Under the pieces are notes generated by a model. It saw only the letters and a list, made by a program, of their open reading frames with translations, was not told the origin of the DNA and did no database searches. A stretch of 64,000 nucleotides of DNA from Dietzia natronolimnaea (GTDB taxonomy: Bacteria; Actinomycetota; Actinomycetes; Mycobacteriales; Mycobacteriaceae): the NCBI RefSeq assembly GCF_002289575.1, contig NZ_NTGA01000013.1, positions 1-64,000 on the forward strand. The letters are read 5' to 3'. How positions within the stretch are numbered: the first letter of the stretch is position 1; each line of letters starts with the position of its first letter. Below are positions 7,685 to 19,085 of this stretch, one piece after another. The position numbers and the translations under genes were made by a program.

Positions 7685-8989
7685 GTGAGTCATTGGAACG
7701 CACCCGTCGCCGACACGCCCGTGCACGCCGTGGTCCCGGTGCCCGGGTCCAAGTCGCTGACCAACCGCGCCCTCGTGCTGGCCGCACTGGCCGACTCCCC
7801 CGCGCGGGTGAGCGGGACGTTGCGAAGCCGGGACACGGACCTGATGATCGGGGCGCTCCGTGCGCTCGGAACCCGCATCGAGGGTCCCGCGGGACCGCTC
7901 GGCCCGGACGACACCGACCTGCTCGTCACACCCGGGCCGTTGCACGGGGCGGACATCGAGTGCGGCCTGGCGGGGACGGTCATGCGATTCGTGCCACCTC
8001 TGGCCGCGCTCGCCACCGGCACGTCGACGTTCGACGGTGACGCCGCCGCGCGGGTGCGTCCCCAGGCCACGGTCCTCGACGCGCTCCGCTCTCTCGGGGC
8101 CGACGTCACCGGGGACAGGCTCCCGTTCTCGGTGTCCGGGACCGGTTCCCTCCGGGGCGGACGGGTGGAGATGGACGCCTCGGCCTCCTCGCAGTTCGTC
8201 TCCGGACTGCTGCTCTCCGCCGCCCGTTTCGACGACGGGGTGGACCTGGTCCACGTGGGTGCCTCCGCCGTCCCGTCCGGTCCGCACATCGAGATGACGT
8301 TGGCGATGCTCAGGGACGCCGGGGTGGTCGTCGAGCAGCCCACCGCGTCGTCCTGGCGCGTGGCGCCGGGGCCGATCTCCGCCGTCGACCGGGTGGTGGA
8401 GCCCGACCTGTCCAACGCCACCCCGTTCCTCGCCGCGGCCGCCGTCACCGGCGGGTCCGTGCGCGTGCCCCGCTGGCCGGTCTCCACCACGCAACCGGGG
8501 GACGCCATCCGCGGGATCCTCGAGGAGATGGGCGCGTCGGTGACACTCGAGACCGCGGACGGGGCGGATCACGGGACCCTCGTCGTCGTCGGACCCGACC
8601 ACCTGTCACCCCTGGTCGCGGATCTGTCCGCCATCGGTGAGCTCACCCCGACGATCGCCGCGCTGTGCGCGCTCGCCGACGGACCGTCCACGCTCACCGG
8701 GATCGCGCACCTTCGTGGGCACGAGACCGATCGGCTCGCCGCTCTCGCCGCCGAACTCGGCGCGGTGGGGTGCGAGGTCACGGAGCGAGCCGACGGCCTC
8801 GAGATCGTCCCGGGGCCCCTGCACGGCGCCCCGTGGCGGGCCTACGCCGATCACCGGATGGCCACCGCCGGTGCCATCATCGGCCTCGGTGTACCCGGAA
8901 TCGAGGTGGACGACATCGACTCCACCGCCAAGACCATGCCGGGGTTCACCTCGATGTGGACCGCCATGCTCGCCGGCGGGACGACGTAG
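7685..8989 (+). CDS. aroA: EPSP synthase (3-phosphoshikimate 1-carboxyvinyltransferase)
   Basis: A 434-residue enzyme joining shikimate-3-phosphate and phosphoenolpyruvate in aromatic amino acid synthesis. Substrate motifs are present: [55 protein letters not shown] and [14 protein letters not shown] 7685 is preferred over ATG 7667 because [20 protein letters not shown] aligns with the mycobacterial AroA N-terminus. rsgA begins 4 bases after the stop, so the pair is one operon, as in Rv3227-Rv3228. Confidence 0.96.
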   Translation: MSHWNAPVADTPVHAVVPVPGSKSLTNRALVLAALADSPARVSGTLRSRDTDLMIGALRALGTRIEGPAGPLGPDDTDLLVTPGPLHGADIECGLAGTVMRFVPPLAALATGTSTFDGDAAARVRPQATVLDALRSLGADVTGDRLPFSVSGTGSLRGGRVEMDASASSQFVSGLLLSAARFDDGVDLVHVGASAVPSGPHIEMTLAMLRDAGVVVEQPTASSWRVAPGPISAVDRVVEPDLSNATPFLAAAAVTGGSVRVPRWPVSTTQPGDAIRGILEEMGASVTLETADGADHGTLVVVGPDHLSPLVADLSAIGELTPTIAALCALADGPSTLTGIAHLRGHETDRLAALAAELGAVGCEVTERADGLEIVPGPLHGAPWRAYADHRMATAGAIIGLGVPGIEVDDIDSTAKTMPGFTSMWTAMLAGGTT

Positions 8990-8993
8990 CGTC

Positions 8994-10043
8994 GTGGCCA
9001 CCAGGCGGGGCGGGAGCGGCGCGCGCGGCTGGGACGAGTCCGACATCCGGATCCGGCCGGGCAAGGGATCGAGGCCCCGCACCAAACGCAGGCCCAGCCA
9101 CGCCGACGCGGCGTCCGCGATGGTCGTGAGCGTCGATCGGGGACGCTGGGGATGCGTGCTGCTGGACGACGGACCCGACCACGTCGCCGGCACCCGGATC
9201 GTCACCATGCGGGCCCGCGAGCTGGGTCGCACGCCCATCGTCGTGGGCGACCACGTCGGCGTTGTCGGTGACCTCACCGGCACCCGGGACACCCTGTCGA
9301 GGATCGTCAGGGTCGCCGAACGCAGCACGGTACTGCGCCGGACCGCCGACGACTCCGACCCGTACGAGCGGGTGGTGGTGGCCAACGCCGAACTACTCCT
9401 CATCGTCGTCGCGGTCGCGGACCCCCCGCCTCGCGCCGGCTTCGTCGCCCGCGCGCTCGTGGCGGCCTACACGGGCGGGCTGGACCCCGTCCTGTGCCTG
9501 ACCAAGGGCGACCTGGACGACCCGTCGGTGTTCGCCGCCGAGTTCGAGGCACTCGACGTCCCCGTCCTGCGGACCGGGATCGACGACGACCTCGGGGCCC
9601 TGCACGATCGGATCGACGGCCGGATCTCCGCCATGATCGGCCACTCCGGGGTCGGCAAGTCCACCCTCGTCAACCGTCTGATCCCCGACGCCCGCCGGGC
9701 GACCGGCGTGGTCTCGGGCGTGGGTAAGGGCCGGCACACCTCGACCCAGTCGGTCGCCCTCGAACTGGGGTCCGGGGGCTGGGTGGTGGACACCCCGGGG
9801 ATCCGGAGCTTCGGACTGGCGCACGTCTCACCCGACGACGTGGTGGCGGCGTTCTCCGATCTGGACGAGATCGCTCAGGACTGCCCGCGGGGCTGCACCC
9901 ACCAGGGCCCGCCCGCCGATCCGGAGTGCAGGTTCGACACCGTCACCGACCCCGCAGTCCACCGACGTGCGCTGGCCGTCCGAGAACTCCTCGGCGCCCT
10001 GCAGTCCAACGACGCGTGGGCACTCGGTTCGGATCAGGACTGA
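8994..10043 (+). CDS. rsgA: ribosome small-subunit GTPase RsgA
   Basis: A 349-residue circularly permuted GTPase that proofreads late 30S assembly. The order of motifs shows the permutation: G4 TKGD near residue 170, then G1 GHSGVGKST near 216, then G3 DTPG. An OB-fold N-terminal part (VVVGDHVGVVGD) precedes, and the C-terminal zinc knuckle CPRGCTHQGPPADPEC follows. GTG 8994 lies 4 bases after the aroA stop. The first 40 residues are Arg/Gly-rich and poorly conserved. Confidence 0.94.
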   Translation: MATRRGGSGARGWDESDIRIRPGKGSRPRTKRRPSHADAASAMVVSVDRGRWGCVLLDDGPDHVAGTRIVTMRARELGRTPIVVGDHVGVVGDLTGTRDTLSRIVRVAERSTVLRRTADDSDPYERVVVANAELLLIVVAVADPPPRAGFVARALVAAYTGGLDPVLCLTKGDLDDPSVFAAEFEALDVPVLRTGIDDDLGALHDRIDGRISAMIGHSGVGKSTLVNRLIPDARRATGVVSGVGKGRHTSTQSVALELGSGGWVVDTPGIRSFGLAHVSPDDVVAAFSDLDEIAQDCPRGCTHQGPPADPECRFDTVTDPAVHRRALAVRELLGALQSNDAWALGSDQD

Positions 10044-10090
10044 GCACGGATCGGGGGCGAGCAGGGGCCGGGGGCGGCGCGCCGACGCGG

Positions 10091-11209
10091 TCAGAGCTTG
10101 AGTTCGACGTCCCCCAACGCCACCGAGACGCAGGTCTGGATCCGCTCACCGGGCCCGTGGTCGGTGCCATTGCGCAGGTCGCGGACGTGCCCCTCGTCGA
10201 GTCCCACGACACACGTCTGGCAGATGCCCATCCGGCAGCCGAAGGGCATCTGCACGCCCACCTTCTCCCCGCCCTCGAGGATGGTGGTGGCACCGTCGAG
10301 CTCGACGGTCTTGCCGGTCGACCCGAACGTCACGGTGCCGCCCGAGGCTCCGGCGTCCCGGTTGACGGTGAAGCGCTCCACGTGGAGGTCGTCCCGGTCG
10401 GTGGCGTCGAAGTGCTCGTCGAGCTCGTCGAGCATCGCGTTGGGGCCGCACGCCCAGGTCGGTCGCTCCGACCAGTCGGGGACGAGGGCGGACATCTGGC
10501 GCGAGTCGATGCGGCCCTCCTCGCTGGTCACCCGGAGATGCAGGACGTAACCGGGCTGGGTCTTCTCGAGGGCGCGCAGCTCGTCGTAGAAGAGCGCGTC
10601 GTCCCTCTCACGCACCGAGTGCACGTGGACGACGTCCGGGAACGGCTCGGTGACCGAACGGCGGTCCAGGGACCGGAGCATCCCCATGACCGGGGTGATC
10701 CCGGAACCGGCGGTCACGAACATCAGCTTGGGAGGGGTCGGCGTCGGCAGGTGGAAGTCGCCCGCCGGCGCCGCGAGGCGGACGATGGTCCCGGGTTCGA
10801 CGGTGCCGACGATGTGGTTGCTGAGAAGTCCCTCCGGCAGCGCCTTGACGGTCACCGAGTACTCGCCGCGGCCGGTGGTGGGGGCCGAGGTCAGGGAGTA
10901 GGAGCGCCAGGTCCAGCGGCCGTCGAGGAGGACGCCGATTCCCAGGTACTGGCCGGGCTGGTAGTGCGGGGTCGCGCCCCAGCCGGGCTTGATCACCAGC
11001 GTGACGGTGTCCTCCGCCTCGCGGCGCACCGTGACCACCTCGCCTCGCAGTTCGCGGGAGGACCACAGCGGATAGATGAGCGACGAGTAGTCGTCCATCC
11101 GGAGCGGGTGCGTGAGGCGGTTGAGGAATCGGTGCGCGGCCCGTGGTTCCGGAACCCTCGCAGCCGCTGCGCGCAGTACACGGTTGAGCCCGCTGGTCGA
11201 CTCGGTCAC
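10091..11209 (-). CDS. ferredoxin/flavin oxidoreductase (Rv3230c-like)
   Basis: A 372-residue NADPH electron-transfer protein. The order is FAD domain (RSYSLTSAP, LLSNHI), NAD(P) domain (FVTAGSGITPVMGMLRSL), then a plant-type [2Fe-2S] domain with CRMGICQTC and a distal Cys. In M. tuberculosis Rv3230c feeds electrons to the acyl-CoA desaturase DesA3 encoded next to it. Here that desaturase is absent: rsgA follows directly. The partner must be elsewhere or different. GTG 11209 is preceded by AAGGAGG. Confidence 0.93.
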   Translation of the reverse strand: MTESTSGLNRVLRAAAARVPEPRAAHRFLNRLTHPLRMDDYSSLIYPLWSSRELRGEVVTVRREAEDTVTLVIKPGWGATPHYQPGQYLGIGVLLDGRWTWRSYSLTSAPTTGRGEYSVTVKALPEGLLSNHIVGTVEPGTIVRLAAPAGDFHLPTPTPPKLMFVTAGSGITPVMGMLRSLDRRSVTEPFPDVVHVHSVRERDDALFYDELRALEKTQPGYVLHLRVTSEEGRIDSRQMSALVPDWSERPTWACGPNAMLDELDEHFDATDRDDLHVERFTVNRDAGASGGTVTFGSTGKTVELDGATTILEGGEKVGVQMPFGCRMGICQTCVVGLDEGHVRDLRNGTDHGPGERIQTCVSVALGDVELKL

Positions 11210-11356
11210 TGGTGCCTCCTTGAGACCGGGGACCGCACGACCCGAGGACCGGGCCGACGGTGCCGGAGATGAGAACCTACGGTAGCGAAGGGTAGCGCCT
11301 GGCGGGCACCCCACGGGCATGATCCCGCCCAACGGGCGCAGACTCTCCGACCCTCT

Positions 11357-11878
11357 TCAGAGCAGACTCAACAGGAACGGCAGTTCACCCGCGTCGTACC
11401 AGGCGAGGTCGATGTCGAGTGCGTCGCCCACGGTGAGCTCCGCGTCCTCGTCGCCCAGATCAGCACGGTCCACGGCCTCGACCGCGGCCTCGACGGCATC
11501 GGCGGCGCCGGCCAGGTCCACGTGGACGGCGGCGATCTCCTCCATCGCCACGGTCCCCCTGGACAAGCGCACCACGGCGGTGTCCAGATCCGGTCGCGGC
11601 TGGGCGTCGGCGTCGAGGACGTCCACACTCACCACCACCCGGCGGTAGGGGTGCGTGTCGTGCACCGCACCGGAGTCGATCTCTCCACCCAGCAACCGCA
11701 GCGAGGCACGGGCCGCCTCGAGGTACGCCACGTGCTCGATCTCCTCCGTGTCCCCCTCGGCGTAGGACTCCACGAGCGCGGGGGTCGCCGCGAAAGCGGT
11801 CCCGCTGCGGACGGGCATCTCCCCGCTGTCGAGCAGTGTCTCCAGCATCGCGAGCGTGGCGGGGACGAACAGACGCAT
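11357..11878 (-). CDS. conserved hypothetical protein (Rv3231c family)
   Basis: A 173-residue acidic protein conserved in Mycobacteriales, opening MRLFVPATLAMLETLLDSGE, with a VVVSVDVLDAD beta strand and an Ala/Glu/Asp-rich second half. No signal or membrane segment is seen. GGAAGG precedes the ATG. It lies 31 bases after the acyltransferase gene on the same strand and ahead of the oxidoreductase, as Rv3231c does. Function is unknown. Confidence 0.8.
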   Translation of the reverse strand: MRLFVPATLAMLETLLDSGEMPVRSGTAFAATPALVESYAEGDTEEIEHVAYLEAARASLRLLGGEIDSGAVHDTHPYRRVVVSVDVLDADAQPRPDLDTAVVRLSRGTVAMEEIAAVHVDLAGAADAVEAAVEAVDRADLGDEDAELTVGDALDIDLAWYDAGELPFLLSLL

Positions 11879-11909
11879 GATGGTGCCTTCCTCGGGTGGG
11901 CGGTGCGGG

Positions 11910-13325
11910 TCAGCGGGAGGTGCCGGTGAGCTCGTCCAGCGCCGAGGAGATGAGCTCCCCGATCTCCTCCACGTCCGGCACCGCCTGACGGTCCGCGGTG
12001 AACCCGCAGTAGACGACCCCCGAATAGCTGCTCATCGACACGGCCAGCGCCTGACCGTCGAGCAGCGCCGGGACGGGATAGACCTCCGCGAGCTCACCGT
12101 CACCCCAGAACATCTTGTGCTGCGGGCCGGGCGCGTTGGTGACGACCAGGTCGTAGCTGTCCGACGGCAACATGATCGCGGCGCGGGAGCCCAGCGCGTG
12201 CAGGGTGGGCGGGGCGAAACCCGAGAGTCGGGCCAACGACTTGGCGCCCACCGCCTGTCTGGGATGCCGCTGGGTGGCCGTCTCCCTGGAGATCTGCGCG
12301 AGCCGCATCCTGGGGTTGGGCTCCCCCACCGGCATCCCGATGAGCGCGGAGGCGATCTCCGCGGAAGTCGCCTCCGCGGAGGCCTCGGGACCATCGGAAC
12401 CCTCGGCCGGGCCCGACTCCGAGGACACGGCCATCGGGACGATCGCGCGGAGCGTGTCCGCAGTGGACAGGGGGTGACCGCAGGACAGGATCCACGACCG
12501 CAGTGCCCCGCAGAGGACTGCCAGGACCACGTCGTTGACCTTGCAGCCGTGCTCCCGGGCGATCTCGCGTGCACGGTCCAGGGGGAACGACGCCAGCCCG
12601 ACACGGCTGCCTCGGGGTCGGGAGGTCCGGAACATCTCCGCGAGTCCCCCGGCCGGGCGCAGAACGGTCAGGCTCGCGGCGCCGACCAGACCCCGGCTCG
12701 CCCTCTCCACCGCGTTCACCAGACGGGCGGAGCGCCGGACCAGCTCCAGGGGGTCCGTGGCGATGGTGATCAAGGCGTCCAGCACGAGCACCCCGTCGCC
12801 CGGAGACGGGACGGGGGTCCAGGTGGCCACCTCGTGTACGTCCGCCGACGCCTTCTCGTCGGTCATGAGGACCTGCGCGAGGTCCACGGCGTTGGGGCCG
12901 CCGAGCAGGACGTGATGGGTCTTGGTGAGCACCGCCAGCCGCCCGTCGGCGAGGCCCTCGATGAGGTAGAGCTCCCACAGTGGCCGGCCGGGTTCGAGCG
13001 GACGGTCGACCAACCGGGCCACCAGATCGGCGAGCTGCCGTATCCCGCCGGGAGCCGGCAGGGCGGACCGCCGGACGTGGAAACTCAGGTCGAAGTCCGG
13101 ATCGTCGACCCAGACCGCCCGCGCGAGACCGAAGGGGACGTACCGGATGCGCTGCCGGAACCGGGGCGCGTCGGCGAGCCGGGCGTCGACGAACTCCATC
13201 ACCCGGTCGATGTCCCAGGGATCGTCCCGGGAGACGAGCGCCAGGGAGCAGGAGTGCCGACTCCGTGATCGGGTGGCGTCCCCGAGGAGCAGATCCGCGT
13301 CCGCCGTCGCCAGCCTGGCCGCCAC
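11910..13325 (-). CDS. WS/DGAT-family acyltransferase with altered active site
   Basis: A 471-residue member of the wax ester synthase/diacylglycerol acyltransferase family (Rv3233c/Rv3234c region, tgs3). Family landmarks are PxFRQRIRYVPFG, PLWELYLIEGL, the NDVVLAVLCGALR segment, and the C-terminal VTNAPGP and SYSGVVYCGFTAD. The catalytic HHxxxDG motif reads HHVLLGG: the aspartate is glycine. Both histidines remain. It may be weakly active, inactive or have another substrate. GTG 13325 starts 3 bases after the HAD gene. Confidence 0.88.
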   Translation of the reverse strand: MAARLATADADLLLGDATRSRSRHSCSLALVSRDDPWDIDRVMEFVDARLADAPRFRQRIRYVPFGLARAVWVDDPDFDLSFHVRRSALPAPGGIRQLADLVARLVDRPLEPGRPLWELYLIEGLADGRLAVLTKTHHVLLGGPNAVDLAQVLMTDEKASADVHEVATWTPVPSPGDGVLVLDALITIATDPLELVRRSARLVNAVERASRGLVGAASLTVLRPAGGLAEMFRTSRPRGSRVGLASFPLDRAREIAREHGCKVNDVVLAVLCGALRSWILSCGHPLSTADTLRAIVPMAVSSESGPAEGSDGPEASAEATSAEIASALIGMPVGEPNPRMRLAQISRETATQRHPRQAVGAKSLARLSGFAPPTLHALGSRAAIMLPSDSYDLVVTNAPGPQHKMFWGDGELAEVYPVPALLDGQALAVSMSSYSGVVYCGFTADRQAVPDVEEIGELISSALDELTGTSR

Positions 13326-13328
13326 CGG

Positions 13329-13739
13329 TCAGACCGCCTCGTCGAGTCCGAGCAGCCCGCGGATCTCCACGGCCGCGCGGTCGAACACCTGATAGAACAC
13401 TCCGATCATCCCCGTCTGGACCGCGCCCAGGACGTTCTCGATCGCGTCGTCGACCATCACGCACTCGCGCGGCTCCAGCTCCAGGCGGCTGGCCGCCTCG
13501 AGGAACGCCTCGGGATCGGGTTTCTCCACTCCGGTCCGGCCGCTGAGCACCACGTGATCGATCCCGTAGGCACGGGCGTCCTCATGCACCCGGTCGGCAC
13601 CCGGACCCTCGGGCTCGTTGCTGAGGACCGCCAGGCGTACGTCGTTGGCACGTGCGCCGATGAAGATCTCCCGCCAGCTCTCGCGGTCCTCTTCCGTGCC
13701 GTCCAGCACCCCGAAGTAGTCGACAATCAGTCCTCGCAT
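13329..13739 (-). CDS. compact HAD-family hydrolase
   Basis: A 136-residue haloacid-dehalogenase-like phosphatase, short for the family because no cap domain is present. Motifs are I (IVDYFGVLD), II (LAVLSNE), III (GVEKPDPEAF) and IV (CVMVDDAIENV). The nucleophile aspartate is in motif I, while the usual second aspartate is replaced by Phe, as in several YihX-type relatives. ATG 13739 follows a TAGGCT hexamer at 6 bases, so the message is probably leaderless. It heads the operon with the acyltransferase and Rv3231c-like genes. Substrate unknown. Confidence 0.88.
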   Translation of the reverse strand: MRGLIVDYFGVLDGTEEDRESWREIFIGARANDVRLAVLSNEPEGPGADRVHEDARAYGIDHVVLSGRTGVEKPDPEAFLEAASRLELEPRECVMVDDAIENVLGAVQTGMIGVFYQVFDRAAVEIRGLLGLDEAV

Positions 13740-13745
13740 GGCACC

Positions 13746-13751
13746 AGCCTA
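13746..13751 (-). promoter_or_regulatory. -10 hexamer TAGGCT, leaderless HAD gene
   Basis: TAGGCT lies 6 bases before the HAD ATG, with no ribosome site between. Confidence 0.6.
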
Positions 13752-13870
13752 GGCAACGCCCGTCGACGGTGCAGAGGTGGAGCCGGAACCGTCCTCTTTG
13801 CCCCGCGCGTCACACCATATAGAGGGATGCGAGACCGGCCCGGTTCTCGTCGTAGGGAGCAGGAGTGCAC

Positions 13871-14449
13871 ATGACCCCGACACCAGTGACATCGACCCCC
13901 GTGTCGTCACCGTCGACAGGCCGGTACGCGACCTCCCGGGAGTGTGGGTCGGACGAATGCATGGTCAGGCCGCTGCTCTCGACGGAGCCCGGCTCCGACT
14001 CCCGTCGGCACGACCGCGCGAACGGCCCGGTCACCGACACCGTCCCGGTGGCGGTCCCGGTGCCGGATCCCGAGGACGCGGTGCCGGTGCCGGCGCGGCG
14101 GGCAGCGCACGCGCTGGTGATCATGGCACTCGAGGTGGTCGACCGAAAGCGGACACCACGCAACACCCGGGGAGCGTTCCCGCCCCACCTCATCGAGATG
14201 CTCGGGACGGTGGCCCGCGGCGGCGTCCCCGGCCGCGCCCTCGGTGTGGCGCGGATCTACCGCCTCCACATCCACCCCGCCGATCCGGGAGGCGCGGACT
14301 CCTCGGGAGCCCCCGGGTCCCCGGGTGGCGGTGGCCGGGACTACGAGGTCTGCGCCACATACGCCCGCGGGCCGCGACTGTTCGCCGTCGCGGCCCGCAT
14401 CCGGGTCACCGATACCGGGGCGACCTGCACGGCCCTCCGGTTGGTCTAG
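13871..14449 (+). CDS. Rv3235-family protein
   Basis: A 192-residue protein. The first 85 residues are Pro/Ser/Thr-rich and look disordered. The conserved part begins near RRAAHALVIMALEVVDRKRTPR and ends in a beta-rich RVTDTGATCTALRLV. It matches the actinobacterial Rv3235 family that sits beside secA1; relatives are suspected accessory proteins, but no activity is known. AGGAG precedes ATG 13871. The stop lies 6 bases from the secA stop on the other strand, leaving no room for a separate terminator. Confidence 0.75.
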   Translation: MTPTPVTSTPVSSPSTGRYATSRECGSDECMVRPLLSTEPGSDSRRHDRANGPVTDTVPVAVPVPDPEDAVPVPARRAAHALVIMALEVVDRKRTPRNTRGAFPPHLIEMLGTVARGGVPGRALGVARIYRLHIHPADPGGADSSGAPGSPGGGGRDYEVCATYARGPRLFAVAARIRVTDTGATCTALRLV

Positions 14450-14455
14450 GGACCG

Positions 14456-17233
<2,778 letters not shown>

Positions 17234-17338
17234 AGTCTCGAACGTCCTCGTGGTCGGGTTGATCGGAATTCTGGCTACCTGCGCGGGGTCCACGCGGGCC
17301 CTCGGTTCATCCTAGGTGCTGTGGGCCTCGGATACACG

Positions 17339-17378
17339 CCGCGGGCGGCCCGGTCCATTCGGACCGGACCGCCCGCGG
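17339..17378 (-). terminator. terminator hairpin after hpf
   Basis: An 18-base-pair stem with one C-A mismatch (17339-17356 with 17361-17378) and an ATTC loop, just beyond the hpf stop and ahead of secA. Confidence 0.85.
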
Positions 17379-17397
17379 GGCGTGCGAGCCGTGACCG

Positions 17398-18081
17398 TCA
17401 GGCCTCGTCGCTCAGCGTGATGAGCCCGTAATCGAACGCGTGCCGCCGGTAGACGACGGTGGCGCGCCCGGACTCGGCATCGCGGAAGAGGTAGAAGTCG
17501 TGTCCCACGAGCTCCATCTTCTCGAGCGCGTCGTCGACCGACATCGGGGTCCCGTCGTGCTCCTTGCGGCGCACGATCTGGCCTGGCAGCTGATCGTCGT
17601 GCCCGTCGGCGTACTCGTCCATCACGTCCGCCGGCGCGGCCTCGGACGCGAGTTCCGCGGTGGCCTCGGCGACGGACTGCGGTCGACGGTGACCGGAGTG
17701 GCTGATCTTCCGCCGGGTGCGGGCCTTGCGCATCTGCCGCTCGAGCTTGGCCACCGCCGACTCCAGGGCGGCGTAGAAGGTGTCCTCGGCGGCCTCCGCG
17801 CGGGCGACGCCCGGCTTGCCCTTGAGGGTGATCTCGATCCGCTGGCTGGCCTTGGCCAGTCGTGGGTTCTTCTCGTGCAACAGGACCACGTCGAACCGGG
17901 TGATCGCCGGCGAGATCTTCTCGATCTTCGCGAGCTTGGTGTGGATCCGGGTCGCGAAGTGGTCGGGGACCTCGACGTTCCGGCCCTTGATTGTCACCTG
18001 CGCTTCAGGGGCACCGGGGTCGTCGGTCGACGGACCGTCGAAGGTGGCGGGGTCGAGCAGGACTGCGGGGGTCTTCGCCAT
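17398..18081 (-). CDS. hpf: long-form ribosome hibernation promoting factor
   Basis: A 227-residue long HPF/RaiA. The N-terminal S30AE domain (VTIKGRNVEVPDHFATRIHT ... RIEITLKGK) binds the decoding centre. A basic linker (RKARTRRKISHSGHRRPQS) leads to the C-terminal dimerisation domain (DALEKMELVGHDFYLFRDAE ... VVYRRHAFDYGLI) that pairs 70S ribosomes into 100S dimers. GAGGAGGAGC precedes the ATG. It corresponds to Rv3241c. Confidence 0.95.
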   Translation of the reverse strand: MAKTPAVLLDPATFDGPSTDDPGAPEAQVTIKGRNVEVPDHFATRIHTKLAKIEKISPAITRFDVVLLHEKNPRLAKASQRIEITLKGKPGVARAEAAEDTFYAALESAVAKLERQMRKARTRRKISHSGHRRPQSVAEATAELASEAAPADVMDEYADGHDDQLPGQIVRRKEHDGTPMSVDDALEKMELVGHDFYLFRDAESGRATVVYRRHAFDYGLITLSDEA

Positions 18082-18180
18082 CGAAGCTCCTCCTCATCGG
18101 GCCTGCGGCGGGCCCCGGAGACCGGCCCGGTTACCGCCCGGGACACCGGTCGAGGGACCAACCCACATGGCTGAGTGGAC

Positions 18181-18209
18181 ACTCTCCGGACGCGGAACAC
18201 CATCGGCAA
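18181..18209 (-). promoter_or_regulatory. possible hpf promoter
   Basis: On the minus strand TTGCCG, 17 bases, then GAGAGT (A2 and T6 of the -10 consensus), about 100 bases before hpf. It lies in the 233-base gap between comF and hpf. Weak evidence. Confidence 0.3.
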
Positions 18210-18314
18210 AATTCTCGTGAACGCGCTGGTGAACCCCGTCCGACGCCCACATTACCCGGTCGCCAGCGCACCGGACCGCAGTGGGCGCAAGTCGTCCAGA
18301 AGTCACCCTCGCCC

Positions 18315-19082
18315 TCAGGCGGCGGTGACCCCGAGGACGCCGTCGACGCGCAGACCGCCCTCGCCCAGCACACCGACGCACGCGGCGGCCGTGGCCCCCG
18401 TGGTGACCACGTCGTCCACCAGCAGGACGGTCGCCGGCGTCTCCAGCACCTCGGTGACCGTCGACGGCGCCCCGGGCGTGGCCCGGATCAGGGTGTCCGG
18501 TGATCGCCTCCTGATCCGGCCGGAGAGATTGCCGGACCTCGCCCGCGCGTCCAATCCGGCGGCGTCGCGGACCCTGCCCCGGATCTCGAGCAGCGGGGCC
18601 ACGGCCACGGGTCCACCCGGGACCGACCCCGCCAGTTCGGCCGCGAGGACGTCCACGAGCCCCCGGACGTGGTCGAACCCGCGTCGACGGCGCGCCCGCC
18701 CGGACGCCGGGGCGGGCACGAGGACAGTCGGACGTTCCGACGCCTCCGCGATCTCGCCCTCCGCCCTGAGCGCGTCGATCCCTGCCGCGAGCGCGACACC
18801 GAGGGGGGCGGCGAGGTCGGGGCGGCCCCGGTCCTTGTACGCCGACACGGCCCGGGCGGCGGGCCCGACGTGCCGGGCGAGCGCCCACACGGGCACCGGG
18901 AGGTCCGCGCGTGTCCGCACGTGCAGCGGACTCCCACCGAGGCTCAGGGCGCACTGCGGACACCATCGCTCCCGCGCGCGCCCGCACCCGGCACACTCGA
19001 GCGGGACCAGCAGATCCGCCAGCGCCGCGGACCACGCGGTGCCCGACGGGCGCCCCCGTCTCCCGTCGGCCCCCGTCGGCAC
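18315..19082 (-). CDS. ComF-family phosphoribosyltransferase-like protein
   Basis: A 255-residue ComF-like protein. An N-terminal zinc ribbon (CAGC and CPQC) is followed by a type I PRTase fold with the PRPP loop VLLVDDVVTTGAT. Homologues in competent bacteria act in DNA uptake; in actinobacteria the role is unclear. GTG 19082 starts 3 bases after the lpqB stop, so it is the last gene of the tmk-mtrAB-lpqB run, as Rv3242c follows lpqB. Confidence 0.92.
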   Translation of the reverse strand: MPTGADGRRGRPSGTAWSAALADLLVPLECAGCGRARERWCPQCALSLGGSPLHVRTRADLPVPVWALARHVGPAARAVSAYKDRGRPDLAAPLGVALAAGIDALRAEGEIAEASERPTVLVPAPASGRARRRRGFDHVRGLVDVLAAELAGSVPGGPVAVAPLLEIRGRVRDAAGLDARARSGNLSGRIRRRSPDTLIRATPGAPSTVTEVLETPATVLLVDDVVTTGATAAACVGVLGEGGLRVDGVLGVTAA

Positions 19083-19085
19083 TCG

